Positions 22,139-34,309 of a DNA stretch of 64,000 bases are shown in pieces. Origin of the DNA: Castor canadensis (taxonomy: Eukaryota; Chordata; Mammalia; Rodentia; Castoridae); NCBI RefSeq assembly GCF_047511655.1, contig NC_133397.1, positions 13,851,501 to 13,915,500 on the forward strand. The letters are read 5' to 3'. The position numbers and the translations under genes are program-made. The notes under the pieces were generated by a model. That model had not been told where the DNA came from, did not search any database, and saw nothing but the letters and a program-made list of their open reading frames with translations. The first letter of the stretch is position 1. Each line of letters opens with the position of its first letter.

Positions 22139-22202
22139 CTCTCTCTCTCTCTATCTCTCTCTCTCTCTCTCTTGCTCTCTCTCACACACACACACACACA
22201 CA
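22139..22202. repeat. (CT)n(CA)n compound microsatellite
   Basis: CT dinucleotides with single TA and TG interruptions pass directly into CA dinucleotides. Confidence 0.95.
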
Positions 22203-22934
22203 ATTCCTGGAGTACATTAAAGGTCTAGTACTTGTAAATGTCAAAAACCCAGCATATTAGTAATATTAAAAACAGTACTTTTCCTATTTCCCAGTGCTTG
22301 GCACCTTATTGACCTGGTCTGAAAAATTCAAGAGAGCTGTTCTCTCTATCTTGCTGAGCTCAAAGTGCCAGATGGTGGTGGGTTCTGAAGTCATTGGCCT
22401 TTATGGGGACAGATGAAGGACAAGAATGAAGGCCAGAGCAGAGGCTATGGCAGTAATTGAGACTCCTCTGAGAGGTTCAAGCATCAGCCCACAGTTGGGT
22501 CCAAAGAGGAGATGTTAGTAGGATTAGTGGTGGGAAGGGAACTTCACAGAGGTAAAATTACAGTGCCTTTCAGAGGATAGAAGACATGAAAGGGAAGAGG
22601 GGAAAGGAGGCACTAAAGATGAAGTTGTGACTGTGAGTCTAAGTGACTGAAAGGATTGTGTAAGGGACAGATGAAGAGGGAGCAGATTAGGGGAAGATTT
22701 GCACCCTAAATGGCTCTTTTTGCATAAGAGCCATTTAAGGTCAAAATACAGAAAAAACTTGAGGAGACAACCTATAAACAAGTACACTTTAACAGAACTG
22801 CAATAAAGATACTGTAATGATACAGTGTGACATCAAGCAGTGCATAATTAATAATCAGGAAAGTGTTATTCACGAATCAGTAGTCATAAGAAAGGTGACA
22901 GGAACAATAATACTAGCAGTCTTTTGCATTTCTA
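22203..22934. other. Unassigned
   Basis: Nothing recognised. A purine-rich stretch lies at 22.55-22.70 kb. Confidence 0.45.
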
Positions 22935-23370
22935 AAGAACTGGCTGGTTCCTCTTTCTGGGATTCCTTTTCTCTTGATCAAGTCTATTCCTACTTGTCTA
23001 TTAAAATTCAGATTCAGTGCTGGCAGACTGGAGCAAATGATAGAGTATCTGCCTTGCAAGTGCAAAGTCCTGAGTTCTTTTCCCAGTGCCACCATAAAAG
23101 GTCATACTCAGCTTCATTTTTCCTGGGAATCTCCTTGATTTCCTCCTCCAAGTTCCAGCCTTTTCTAGGCTGAGGGAAGGATGTCTGCTCTGTGTGGTTA
23201 GCCTCCTGGCTCACCTCTATCACTCTCTTAAAAATGTTCATAAGGTGGTCTCCATCATCAGACCATTAACTCCTTGAGAATAACAATTTTCTCAGAATCT
23301 CTCCTGCCTGGTGCCTCACAGATGTGCAGAAAATGCTGCATCTGTGCTAAGCGGATGAATGAGTTCAGCC
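22935..23370 (+). repeat. L2 LINE 3' end, interrupted by an ID SINE
   Basis: 'ctgggattccttttctcttg' and 'tctattaaaattcag' run up to about 23010. After a SINE the L2 resumes as 'actcagcttcatttttcctg', 'ggaatctccttgatttcctc', then 'taactccttgagaataacaa' and 'cctgcctggtgcctcacaga', the L2 terminal order. Confidence 0.6.
23016..23104 (+). mobile_element. ID-like SINE inserted in L2
   Basis: 'aatgatagagtatctgcctt', 'gcaagtgcaaagtcctgagt' and 'tcttttcccagtgccacc' form a diverged ID unit with a short A-rich end. The L2 sequence breaks at 'aaaattcag' and resumes at 'actcagctt', so a 6-bp 'a(t/c)tcag' is duplicated at the junction. Confidence 0.65.
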
Positions 23371-23683
23371 ATATGTGAGTTTCCTAATCCTTAACACATT
23401 TTTAACACTCACTTCTTATTTCTAAGAAGTTCACTCTTAACATCTCCATTTAACCAAAGAGGAACTAGAGAATTGTAAGTCAATGCATAAGTCCTTCTGG
23501 GATTTCATCGATAATGACACCCTTGTGCTAAAAAGATAATCCATTTTTGATGTGGAGCTAGTAGTCTCAAAAGAACTCCTCTGTCATTTAAAATGAGATG
23601 ATTCAATTTCCTGATAATTAATATTCTGGTTAAAGTTATCTAGAACAAAAAGAGAATAAAGGGACAACTGGGTGTGTCATGTG

Positions 23684-23684
<1 letters not shown>
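23371..23684. promoter_or_regulatory. Candidate conserved non-coding element (weak)
   Basis: Repeat-free, balanced-complexity stretch (best at 23440-23650), with 'tgataattaatattctgg' and 'gataatccatttttgatg' homeodomain-type cores. Support is texture only. Confidence 0.22.

Positions 23685-23724
<40 letters not shown>
23685..23724. repeat. (TG)n microsatellite
   Basis: Uninterrupted TG for about 20 units. Confidence 0.95.
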
Positions 23725-23726
<2 letters not shown>

Positions 23727-24114
23727 CTATACTGGCCCCTTCAGTCACTTCAGGCTTGACAAAGTCCAGTCCCAACCAGTGGGCACTGACTAGCTTTCTT
23801 AGTTACCTTCTCTGATGGTCCAGGCATCATGCTCATTGAAAGAGCCTTATGGTCCTGACTAGTCAATAGTCTGCTAATAAGAGGAAAAGCACTGGGTGTA
23901 CAGAACCCAGCTTTTAGCAAGCCAAACTATGAGCACAAGTGATGGATATTCGTTAGGGCATCTTTAAGTGCAGATAGCTCTGCCTCAGTTCAGTAGCAGA
24001 AAATAGATGGTATTGAATGCTTCTAGGCTAGCTACCATGTAGAACATATCACCTACTTATATATACATTTTCTTTCATTTCCAATGACTCATTTGCTTAG
24101 TTATCTCTCATTAG
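23725..24114. other. Unassigned
   Basis: Nothing recognised. Confidence 0.45.
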
Positions 24115-24600
24115 TTATGGATTAATTAGTTAAATAAAATTTACTGAACAACTTTTCTTTGTCAGAATATTACTAATTTCTGAGGACATGAAGAGCACCT
24201 CTATCCTCATGAAGACATAGCTGCAAAGACTTCCTTAAAGTAGAACTAAAACTGAGACTTTTGAGATGAGTGGGTCTCTATCAGGAAGACAAGTGGAAGA
24301 AGGCTAATATAACTACAGAAAAATGGAGGGGGATTCCAAGGCTAAGAGGAATGGCAAAGTGTGAGGTGTCCATGGACGTTTGTGGATAGAACTGATCCTG
24401 GAGATACTGATAGTAGCAAGACCACAGGAAGAAGGCAGTTTTGGCAGACATAGCTAGCATGGATATAATCAGATTCTACAGTGGTTCAGGTCCATGGGGA
24501 AGAGGAAGGACATGGGCCAAGTGTTAGATAGCTTAGTACTATAGATATTTAGGGAAGGACAGCTATTTATTATATGAACTGATTAATAAAGTAGGAATTA
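24115..24600 (-). repeat. L2 LINE fragment
   Basis: 'aaatttactgaacaactttt' then 'ctgaggacatgaagagcacc' and 'tctatcctcatgaagacata' correspond to the reversed L2 end; later 'gaggaatggcaaagtgtgag' fits the distal part. Diverged. Confidence 0.42.
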
Positions 24601-24961
24601 TGGATCTGAATAATTGATCACTCTTCAGTTATTATAGCAACTAAAAAGGACTTGAATATATTTTTAAATGTCTTTTCCTTCCACCCTAGGATGGGATAGA
24701 GTATAGTGCTAGGTGGTTTAGAATAAGTAACAAGTCTGGATGGAGGGTCTGTTTCTTTGAGGGGAAGATCAAGTAGACAGAGAGATGCAATATTCAAGTG
24801 ATAGGGACATCGGCAGGCCTGGGGTGGGGGTGGGGTTCCTGTCGGCTTCCATATTGGTGTTAACTGGGCAGTGGGAGTCAGCCACAGTAGTCTATCTAAA
24901 CAGGACCAGATGCAGATGAAGTAGCTGAAAGGATCCAAGCAGAAAAGAGCTGTTCTCACAT
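24601..24961. other. Unassigned
   Basis: Nothing recognised beyond a G-rich 'ggggtgggggtggggttcc' at about 24820-24838. Confidence 0.45.
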
Positions 24962-25168
24962 GGAGTGCCAGTGGCTCAGGCCTGTAATCCTAGCTATTCA
25001 GGAAGCAGAGACCAGGAGGATCGAGGTTCGAAGCCAGTCCTGGCAATTAGTTCGTGAGACCCTATTTGGAAAAAACCCATCACCAACAAAAGGCTAGTGT
25101 AGTAGCTCAAGGTGTAGACCCTAAGTTCAACTCCTCCCTTGCCCTCCCCCCAAAAAAAGAAAAGAATT
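24962..25168 (+). mobile_element. B1-ID dimeric SINE
   Basis: B1 unit 'ggctcaggcctgtaatccta' to 'gagaccctatttgg', then a shortened ID unit ('tagctcaaggtgtagaccct', 'aagttcaactcctcccttgc') and a CCCCCCAAAAAAAG tail. Confidence 0.8.
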
Positions 25169-25224
25169 TTTCTTGAATTGCCCTTCTTTAGGTGGGTGGA
25201 CTAGTGCCCAGGAGTTGAGGAGAA

Positions 25225-25375
25225 GAGACAGACTTCCTTTCAAGGTCTGTCTACACTATGTAGTTCTAAACAAGTCATTTCATCCTCATGAGCCATAGTC
25301 TCCTTATTTTAAACAAGGGGAAAAACATTGATCTAACAGGGTTATTGTAAATTTTCGATGAGAATACTCATGTAT
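25225..25375 (+). repeat. MIR fragment
   Basis: 'taaacaagtcatttcatcct', 'atagtctccttattttaaac' and 'aacagggttattgtaaattt' are MIR sense core to 3' half. Confidence 0.6.
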
Positions 25376-25874
25376 ACACGCACATACATATATAATATTA
25401 GCTATATCTTAGCTAATTTGGGATCAATTGGCCCAGTATGAAAAAGAGATGTCAGTGATTTTTTTTTATATAGACCTACTTTCATGAGAATGTAAAGCAC
25501 AATTTGTATCAGCTTTTCAAAAGAATTAACTGCTACTTGCTTTACTCTTCCCAAGTCAAGGAAAGACAAAGAAACAACAAGCACCAGAATCCAGAGGCAG
25601 ATCCCATATACTGTATACCAGGTCAGGGACAGAAAGTCCAATCTCTTCTCAAGCCAAATACTGAAGCTTTGGTTTCAGCCTTGTTTGCATTAATATATGG
25701 AAATTGATAACCTTCTCCAAACTTGAGAGAGAATTATTTTATCAAGACAGACTTTGACCACATGACATTAGATACAAAATGTTTACACTCCCTGACATCT
25801 CCCACTTAGCATACTGCTACTCTTTACTTAGCTTTGTTGAAAACTAAATCATTTCCCTCTTGACACGGCTTGAC
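25376..25874. other. Unassigned
   Basis: Nothing recognised. Confidence 0.45.
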
Positions 25875-26290
25875 TTTTGTAACTTTCTATTGCTTCTTAA
25901 CAAGTTATTACAAACTTAGTAGTTTACAACAAAACCCATTCATTATTTCACAGTTCAGTCAGTAAGCAGTCTGGGCATGCTTGACCAGATTCTCTGTCTA
26001 GGGTATTGCAAGGTCAAAATTAAGTCTTTAGCTCGCTGGGCCGTTACGAGAAGGCTCGGAGAAGAATCCAGCTCCTCATGGTTGTAGTTCTGAGATATCT
26101 GGGTTTCTTGCCTACTACCATCAGCCTGGATTGCTTTCAGGTGCCGAGGTGCACATATTCCTTTGGATGGTGCCCCCTCCTCTTAAAAGCAGTAATGGCA
26201 CAAGTGAGTTCTTCTCTTGGTTCCAACATCTCTGACTTCCCTTCTGCTTTCATCCAGAGAAAACACTCCGCCAGGACTCATACAATGTAC
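25875..26290 (-). mobile_element. Old MLT1-type MaLR LTR
   Basis: 'taactttctattgcttctta', 'ttattacaaacttagtagtt' and 'cattatttcacagttcagtc' are the reversed 3' part of an old MLT1 LTR; 'ggctcggagaagaatccagc' and 'catggttgtag' fit its middle. It supplies the first half of a 155-codon open frame, which is therefore not a gene. Confidence 0.55.
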
Positions 26291-27827
26291 AACTCAGTGA
26301 AGCTTCCAAAAGATTCTAGAATAGATAATAATTTCAAGAAAGAGAAAGATATGGGTATTAAAAAAAATGATCCTGCTAAAAAATTAAAACAAAAGCAGAA
26401 TAAAACCACACCACACAAAAACCAGCAAGCAACAAAATGTATGGTTGAAGAGATTGTTTTGTATAATTTAAAGTTTTCTTATTTTTGGATCTTAATATGG
26501 AAGGAAGCTGGGGTTAGAGACAGGAATAAAACAAAACTTTACTAAAGCTTTTTTTGTTGCAGAAATAAGGGCTATCATTACTGACTGATTCTAGAATTGA
26601 CAAGTAGAATGGTGATGTATGAGTTTTTGCCAGCAAAATTTGAGTAGGACATACAAACATTAAAATATAGAGAAACAAAGGGAATAAAGAAATTCATTTA
26701 GGACAAAAACAGGATGGGGAAATAAAAATAAATCATAAGAAATCTTATTAAATAGAAACTATGAGTGCAAAAATAAGCCCCAAATATATAATTGCAATTA
26801 ATATGAGAGAAATAGATCCTTGGATTGGCTGTCAGCTCTGTACTATTCACTGAAACAGAAAAAACATAAAAGGCTAAATTTACATTGACTATACCAGGCA
26901 CATTATTGTAGCACAATAGCCCAAATAGCAAAGTTAATGTTAGGAATGACAGACTTTGAAGTGAGGGATTCTAACCAAGGTCACACAGTGAGAAAATTTT
27001 AATAAAAATTGTAAACTTTAAGAACCATAAATCCATATAAATTATGGATTGTTAGACCTCTAACAATCATGATTAGAGCAAGAGAAATTGCAATCCTGTA
27101 GTACATTTTAATATGTATTTTTCTGAAGTCAGCAGAGTAAGTAAATAGTTATAAGGAGGGAGGTTGAGCTTGCCCAACCCTTTTCACAGTGGCATGCAGC
27201 ACTTGGGTCTCAGAATTGCTGAGGTATTGATCCATGGGGCCCTGGGTGGCCTGGTGGGGCCTGTGACAAGCACAGCCTACAACCAGTTGCTCATTTCCTA
27301 AGGATACCATCCTAACAAGTATCTATGGGGACAGTATTCTGACCTGAACAAATTTGGGAATGAATAAGGATAACTAAACATGGTTTGATTACAAGACATG
27401 ATGGATATGTATTTATATATACAACATAATACATATGCAGTGTGCACTCTATATATTTACATTTTTAAATGAAATTTCATATACATAAAAAGGAAGAGCA
27501 CATTTTCTTTCAGAAATATAAATATTTAAGATATGACAGCATAAAGAAAATCCTAATAAGTAAATAAAAGAAAATATCACATAGATCGAATTTTCTAGAC
27601 ATAATTTAGCAAAATCAGAAACTACCTCAAAGGATAGCTTATACTAAAATACTATTGATTTCAAGTTTAGAATTTTGTAAGCACTCAATCTTGATAGCTT
27701 TTGTGAACTTTTCTGTGAGCATGCTAGACTTCATAGTAAAGTCTGTATAAAGATTTTAAATATGTTTTGAATTGAAGAGAAAATTCAAATATATTTAGCA
27801 ATAAATTATAATAAGTAACTACAATTT
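26291..27827. other. AT-rich, probably L1 debris
   Basis: A-rich sense-strand texture with no intact frame. A short unique GC-richer island (27.15-27.36 kb) interrupts it. I cannot assign specific L1 positions. Confidence 0.35.
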
Positions 27828-27975
27828 TTTTATTGTTGTGCTGGGTGGGTACACTGTAGCATTTACAAAAGTTCTTACAACATATCAAGTATATCACCCT
27901 TGAATTCCCCTGTCCACTGCTCTCCCTCACACACTCTTCCCTGATTCCTGGAACAGTTTCAACAGAAAAACAGTA
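27828..27975 (-). mobile_element. L1 3'-UTR-like fragment
   Basis: 'ttttattgttgtgctgggtg' then 'gtacactgtagcatttacaa' and 'tcttacaacatatcaagtat' look like a reversed rodent L1 3' end. This is from recollection of similar rodent copies. Confidence 0.38.
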
Positions 27976-28059
27976 GAATGTTGGCTTAGTATTCATAGGT
28001 AGTATTACATTCCTATAAAAGAAAAAGAGTGAAAATAAAAGAATCAGCATATAATTACA

Positions 28060-28586
28060 GAAAGTTGAGAAACCCATCAAATAAATCCAAAGGAAAGAGA
28101 ACAATATTTTGACAAATTTAAAAGCAAAAAATATGGACATTTTTAACAAGTAACAAAAAACCTAGAACAATGAAATGAAGTGAAAAAAGTCAACAAAAAA
28201 GAAAAGCTATGCCAAATTTTGATAAAGTTGAAAATTAAAAAGGAACAAATATGGAGATCAGAAAATGACAAAAATTATTAGAAATAACAGAGAAGTTATA
28301 TGTTCTTTTGGCAAAAGTTGAAACATTAGAAAACATATATGATTTTTCTAGTAACTTATGATTTAGCAAACTTGAATCAATAAAAGATAGCACAGCTGTC
28401 TATTAATGTGGGAGGAATGGGAAAAAGTAGCCAACATCCAGCCCTACATGGGACTGCAACTCAGGTTGCTTTTTTAAATGAGGCAATCTTTGTGTTATAT
28501 GAACTGCTATGGAACACAGAAAGAGATGAACACTCCATAGCCAATTTAATAATGTCCTGATACTAAAATAAGAATAGGGTTCTCTG

Positions 28587-28675
<89 letters not shown>

Positions 28676-29390
28676 AATTTGGCTAATCTACCAAACATAA
28701 ATGCAAAACTCAGAAATTGCACACTTCTAAGACTGAATTTTGCATTGAATTAAAAGTATAGTCCATTGCAAGTAGCTAAAGTTTCTTCTTGCCTACACTT
28801 TCAATGAAATAATGGTTCCCTATCAGGAAAACAATTAATGAAATTCACCATTTAGTACATAGAAGGACAAGAGTCTTGAGATCATCCTAATTGATGCCGC
28901 GAGACATTCCTGATTACACACACACCACCACACACGCACATATTGCTTGGTAAACTAATGAAAGGAAATATTCTCACTCATAAAGTGAGTCTATGTAGCC
29001 AACACAATATACTCAATGGAAGTCATTAAATCAAAGAATAAGAGGCATAAGTGTTACAAAAGAAATAATATTTACCAACAAATTATTTAGATGATAAAAT
29101 TAACATATAAAAATAAAGAATTTTGCTACTTGGCTGTATTGAAGATCAACAAAAACTATTAATATATTGTAATCTAAAGTAACTGTCATATGGAAATTAA
29201 GGAGAAAAAAATGCATTCCTATTGCTACAAAACTGAATTAAAAATACCCAGGGAAAGTGGTAACAAAAATATGCATAGCCTATGAAAAGTAAATTTGAAA
29301 GCTATTGAAGAATAAAAACAATCTAGAATAGAAAAAATCCAATACTATCAAATGTTAATGTATATTAAATACATCACTACTTATAATCAA
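28060..29390 (+). mobile_element. L1 ORF2 remnant (pseudogenised)
   Basis: A-rich sequence with fragments in L1 ORF2 order: 'gaaattcaccatttagtaca' to 'ctaattgatgcc' (about 28838-28898), then 'gataaaattaacatataaaa' and 'cattcctattgctacaaaac' (about 29090-29240), as in the reverse-transcriptase 3' part of mammalian L1. Frames are destroyed by stops and indels; the 5' limit is arbitrary. A microsatellite interrupts it at 28581-28672. Confidence 0.5.
28581..28672. repeat. (CTCTGT)n(CT)n(CA)n compound microsatellite
   Basis: Four hexanucleotide CTCTGT-type units grade into pure CT and then into about 18 CA units, giving three phases in one array. Confidence 0.95.
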
Positions 29391-29720
29391 TCAGAATTTG
29401 AAATACTAATTTTACATTGACTTTCCTATGCTATTATTTCACTTTTCTTCATTGGTAGCTCACTTATTTTCAATTTTTATTGTTTTCTAATTAAAACATT
29501 TGGCCTTTTATTTCTAAGTACTGCCTTAACAACATCTCACAATTATAATTTTAAATGCATTTATTTATAAATATGAAGTAACTTTGATTTTTACTTTCTC
29601 TTCAATCCATGAATTATTTAAGAATGAGTTAATAGTATCCAATCTCATAAACTGTTTTTACATTACTTGTTTAAATATTTACAATCAATAGAATTTAGAT
29701 TTACTAAAATATTTCATCAA
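29391..29720 (-). mobile_element. L1 remnant, opposite orientation
   Basis: 'taagtactgccttaacaaca' and 'tctcacaattataattttaa' then 'tcttcaatccatgaattatt' are the reversed ORF2 stretch seen in many L1s. It is in the opposite direction to the preceding remnant. Confidence 0.48.
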
Positions 29721-32004
29721 ATTCTCATCTCACTGTCTCTCTAAACCACGTGTTCCATTAGAGTTCGTAGAAAATCCTTTTGAAATGACAATTAAAGATG
29801 ACTTCAGTTCTGGATATTCAAAGTCAGTGCTCCAAGAAAAGGCCTTCAGTTGAGGGAATGCAAGGAGCTTTTCTTCACTCAGCTTCACCTTCTGAGATGC
29901 ATTTGTACCTGTGCTAGTTTGAGTACCCTGGGCTGAGGTTTTTGTTCTCTGTGGAGTACTCTTGTACTTCCTGCATTATTGAAGATTTGGGGCTGCCCTC
30001 CTGGTAATTAGAGGGTCTGATCAGTGTCTGGGGAGCCATTGGATTCTTACAGCCCAGGAAGAGTTGTCTGGAGTCTGAAGTACTGGCTTTTTATGTGGAG
30101 AAACCAGAATCAATAAGTCAACTAGGTTTTTTCTTTGGAGTGTGTATGTGTGTGTGTGTGTGGTTCTGTGAACACATGCATAACAGTCATGCTGTTACAA
30201 TAAGCTGACTATGCATTAATTAGAGCTCCTGTCCAATTGGGACTCATCTCAATATTCTCAAGGCTAAGCCTGTCTCTAAGTGAACATTATGAACTCTGCA
30301 AATTAGAAATCACTGTAGTGATCAGTCCTTTTAGTTTCTGCAGAGATATGGAGAAACTGAGGAAAAGTGGGGGAAAGTTCTGAAGGTCCCCGAGGATCAA
30401 CATCCAAGTTGGTTTGTTCTTAAAAGAGAAACAAGGGAGAGTGTCTTCCCGAGGGCTTAGATACTACTGTAGATGTGAGAAAGTCTTTGTTGACTTCTTT
30501 CTTTATGTCTCAGTCAACTTCTGTCTTTACTACTCACCCAGAAAAGCAAAAGCAAACCCTAGTTAGGACACCATGACTTGCAACGAGGCCAGCTTGCCTG
30601 GGACTGACATGGGCTGTGCTCTTGGGATGAGTGCTCAGGGCTTTCGACACCTGCACAACCTATACTAAAGTTTTCCATATGCTGTCCCACAGGACAAAAG
30701 TTTCCATGTTTCTAGGAAGGTCTCACAAGATCAGAGGATAAATGATGACTTCTAAATGGCTGATGAGACACTTTCCTGAAAACTGGTTTTGATAAAGGTT
30801 GGAGGAGAGAGTCTTAGAACTCTGAGTGCCAAACAGCATGCTCCATGGCAGAGGGGAGCAAATAACCAGCAGGTCTCTTAAGTCTCTTGATATTTTTCCA
30901 TACTGATCAACTCTTTAAAAATATACTCTTGATTTTTTGTAATCAGGTATGGTAAGATCTGCAGACAGAGAAATGCTTGTTATAAAGAAACAGGTGTTTA
31001 CTTACAGTTTCCTGGAAATGGGAGGCCCAGATGCCACACAGGGAGGTCACATGGGGAAGCATCAGGGTGGGTGTGAGGTGGAATGAATGAGGGAAAGCAT
31101 GGACCAGAGCATTTACTGTGGTTTCTGGGGCGGAAAAGTCAGGTGTCAAAGCCAATCAACTTGGGATGGGCTACTTTGGATAATATCAGCAGGCTCTGGG
31201 GCATAGAAGTGTCTGTGTTGTCTGGTACTGTCCCTGGGCTAAGTAGCTCCTGGAGTTTAAGAGCCAAGTTGAAGATATGCTGAAAGCATGGGCTCTGCAT
31301 TGGATAGTTGCAAATGATAAGTGCTCTCTCAGGTGAGTCTTCTGCTATCTGGAAGAATTGGCTAGCCTAGAAGTGCAGTCTCTCCACTTATCAAGGCCCA
31401 CTAGGCCAGATAATCAAGGTTACAGAAAATAAAAGATAGGTAATGCACCAACACTGCTTCTTCTGGCTCTGTATTCTCCCAGTTCTCATACCTTGCTCCA
31501 GCTTCTTCTCCTCTTGATCTGAAGCAAACTTGTGTTTTTGGCATTCATTCTAACTGCCTTTGTCTGGAGATGAGTACTCCTATATCTCCCTATAACAACT
31601 GCCTCACTCTTCTCCTTTCTGCTTTTGGTTTCAGTGCTAACAGAATGTGCCCTTGGTGTGGAGAGAGAAAGGAAGGAGTCATGAAACCTTATTGGGAAAA
31701 AGCATGGCAGGGGCCTCCAAGCTCCTCCTCATATGCTTCATCAGCTGCACTTGAGGAGAAGTGGGTAATGGGTGAGGGACAAAGGCAAAAAGTAAAAGAC
31801 ATTAATTAATGTTAGGAAAGATAGTGGAGTGAGGAAAGTATACATTTTCCTTTCATCTTTCTCTTAAGAGAATCTTTCATTAAAGGATCTGCTAATTACT
31901 CCAGCAAAACAAACTTTCTTAGCCTCAGTTCCCTTTGAAATTCTGGAGCAATAATACTGCTTTTGCAGTTTTTTGAACTTTAAATAGATTGGGTATGTGC
32001 ATTT
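29721..32004. other. Unique sequence, no gene seen
   Basis: No named repeat except a short (GT)n at about 30138-30162. Open frames are under 80 codons and not convincing. Confidence 0.45.
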
Positions 32005-32055
32005 TGTAGTATGGGTCCTGGCATACAGTAGGTACTTGGTAATTTTTTTTCTCAA
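32005..32055 (+). repeat. MIR/L2 3' tail
   Basis: 'ggtcctggcatacagtaggt' followed by 'acttggtaa' is the sense 3' end shared by MIR and L2. Confidence 0.45.
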
Positions 32056-32459
32056 ATTCAAAGAATAAAAATTTCAGAACAATCCATCTCCTTTCTTTGT
32101 CTTGGGACACATCCAAAATGGAAACAACCATTCTAACCACAGCAGCAACCTTATACCCAGCATTCCCAGGCAGAAGCTTGGAAGTTTCCAAACCTAACAG
32201 TCTCAGACTTGGTAAGTCAGTTCACTAATGAAATTTCCATCATTTTCCTGCTGTCCCAGCATTTTTGCATATGCTAAAGCTTTCAAAACCTAAGCTGTCT
32301 TCCCACATGGCCAAGGATGTTAAGAGGCTGTGGAGCCAGGGTCACTGTAGAGTTGTGTAGCAATCTTGGTCTAGAATAAGCTTGGCCTAGCCAAACTGAA
32401 AATTGGCATTAAAATATGTTAGCTAAGACAAAGTGAGTTAATTAAGGAATCAACTTTAT
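32056..32459. other. Unassigned
   Basis: Nothing recognised. Confidence 0.4.
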
Positions 32460-32850
32460 TTTTATATTATTAATAAAGAAGCACATGACCGTTGTAAAAT
32501 TTTCAACATGGTAGATGTTTATAGAGTTAAAAGGAAAAGATCAACACATTCGTGACTGTATTGCAACCTACTCAATTCCCTAAAGGTGCCACAATGATCT
32601 GCTTGGGGGTGTTTTTCCAGAACTTCTGCTATATTTATCTACAAATACATATACAGACATATTATAATGAAAAACATGAATAAATGATGATACTTAGTGC
32701 ATTATAATTTGTATTTTTTATTTAATGAGCTGAAATTTTCATGTTAGAACAAATAGATATACCTAAATATTTTTAAGTGTTAAATTTTTATCCCATGGTA
32801 GGGATCTGTCATTCACAGTTCAACTAATTTCCCCTTGAACAATAATTAGG
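32460..32850. mobile_element. Possible old LINE remnant
   Basis: AT-rich with 'tacaaatacatatacagaca'-type text and 'atcccatggtagggatctgt', like decayed L1M 3' sequence. Orientation not decided. Confidence 0.28.
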
Positions 32851-32954
32851 TCTGTTTCCAAATGTGCCCTACTGCAAAAACAAAAACAAAAGCAGCTTCA
32901 AAGTACAGGTACAATTTTTAGTATAATTATGTTTTGTTTTGCTCTAGGATACAG

Positions 32955-33198
32955 TTAGTTTTAGTTGCCTTAGGCTTCTGTAACAAAATGCCACAAAATG
33001 TGTGGCTTAAACAGCTAATTTTCTCATACTCTGGAGAAGTCCAAGTTCAAGGTGCAGACAGATTTTGGTTTCTGAGGAGGCCTCTCTTCCTGGCTTGATG
33101 ATGATCACCTTCTTTCTAAATATGAATAGATTCAGAGGTACTGGGGGTTAGGATTTAACAAGGAACTTTGGGGAACACAATTCAACCCATAACACTGT
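32955..33198 (-). mobile_element. MLT1 LTR with internal deletion
   Basis: Reversed LTR end 'gccttaggcttctgtaacaa', 'gccacaaaatgtgtggctta' and 'gaagtccaagttcaaggtgc' is clear. It then jumps to 'gaggtactgggggttaggat' and 'ggaacacaattcaacccata', the opposite LTR end, so about a third of the LTR is missing from the middle. Confidence 0.75.
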
Positions 33199-33951
33199 TC
33201 TAGCTATTACTGATGGATGAAGAGCTATAAAACTAAGCATCTTAAAGCATCTGTTTATAGGAATTTTCCATGGTTTCTGAGGCTGTGGCTGGAATCATCT
33301 AAAAACTCTGGTGGTCGACTTTTCCCACATGTTCTTCCAGACCCTTTACATGCCTTGCCAAGAAACAGAATCTATTTCCCTCCTCATGGAGCTGGCCAGA
33401 ACTTTGTGACAACCTTTACAAATAGAGTACAGACTCTTAGAAAAGGCAATAGAACTTCTGCCTTTCTCTCTTTCTTATATCCATCAGGAAACTCCTCCCT
33501 GAAATCCAGTCCATACTATAAGGAAGTTACAAGTGTGTTTCAGGAAACACCCTCCATATAATTTCATTTCTTTTAAAATTCTGATAGAAGAGGAAATCTC
33601 TGATCATCTAAATAATCCTGAAACCTAGAGTTGGTGCAGTTTGCTTGATAACGAGAGTGGAAAAAGAAGGGTTGTCTGCAGTTTATATCAAAAATTCTTT
33701 GGATAAGAATGTGGTCTGTCTTTGTAAATGTAAGGCAACATTTACAGGTTCTAAGAATCAGAAGTTCCTATTTTGTGGGGATATTACTCAGGCCAGCTTA
33801 GAACATACTCTGGTCCCCAGTGATTCACCTGTATCACACAGGAAAAATACATTTATTTCATCCCAACATTTTCAATAGTCTTAACCCATTGCAGCATTAA
33901 CTGAAATCCAAAGTTGAATTACATATCAGCTCAGTAGTTCCACATCTCAGC
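33199..33951. other. Unassigned
   Basis: A 114-codon ATG frame (33217-33561, plus) has no domain I recognise and no conserved-looking segment. No repeat named. Confidence 0.4.
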
Positions 33952-34125
33952 CAGACACTGATGGCTCATGCCTGTAATCCTAGCTACTTGGGAGGCTGAG
34001 ATAGGGAGGATTGCCCAGGAAAAAAAGTTTGCAAGACCCCATCTCAACTAAAAGCTGGGTGTGGTGGCATGTGTCTCTCATCCCAAACTATGCAGGAGGC
34101 TGAGATTGTCCTAGAGCAGACACTG
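33952..34125 (+). mobile_element. B1-B1 SINE, 3' truncated
   Basis: First B1 unit 'tgatggctcatgcctgtaat' to 'gcaagaccccatctcaacta', then a second starting 'aagctgggtgtggtggcatg'. The ID part and A-tail are missing. Confidence 0.75.
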
Positions 34126-34309
34126 AGAACGAATGACCAGTATCCTCTGGTTCTGATCGTCTCATGTGAAATTCCACGGATTGTGAATTGGAATTCATAC
34201 ACAAATATGCTAATAGAATCAATAGGGTCAGGATCCCACTCTCCCCCCAATGCTTATACTGTTTTCCATTTAGCATCTTTTGAAAAATTATAAGAATGTA
34301 GTGCTCATT
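34126..34309. other. Unassigned
   Basis: Nothing recognised. Confidence 0.4.

Noticed and set aside
26078..26545. 155-codon plus frame with a true ATG
   Set aside because: First half is an MLT1 LTR, second half A-rich Lys-rich sequence; no domain.
27724..28149. 141-codon minus-strand frame rich in Phe
   Set aside because: T-rich L1 3'-end and LINE debris read backwards.
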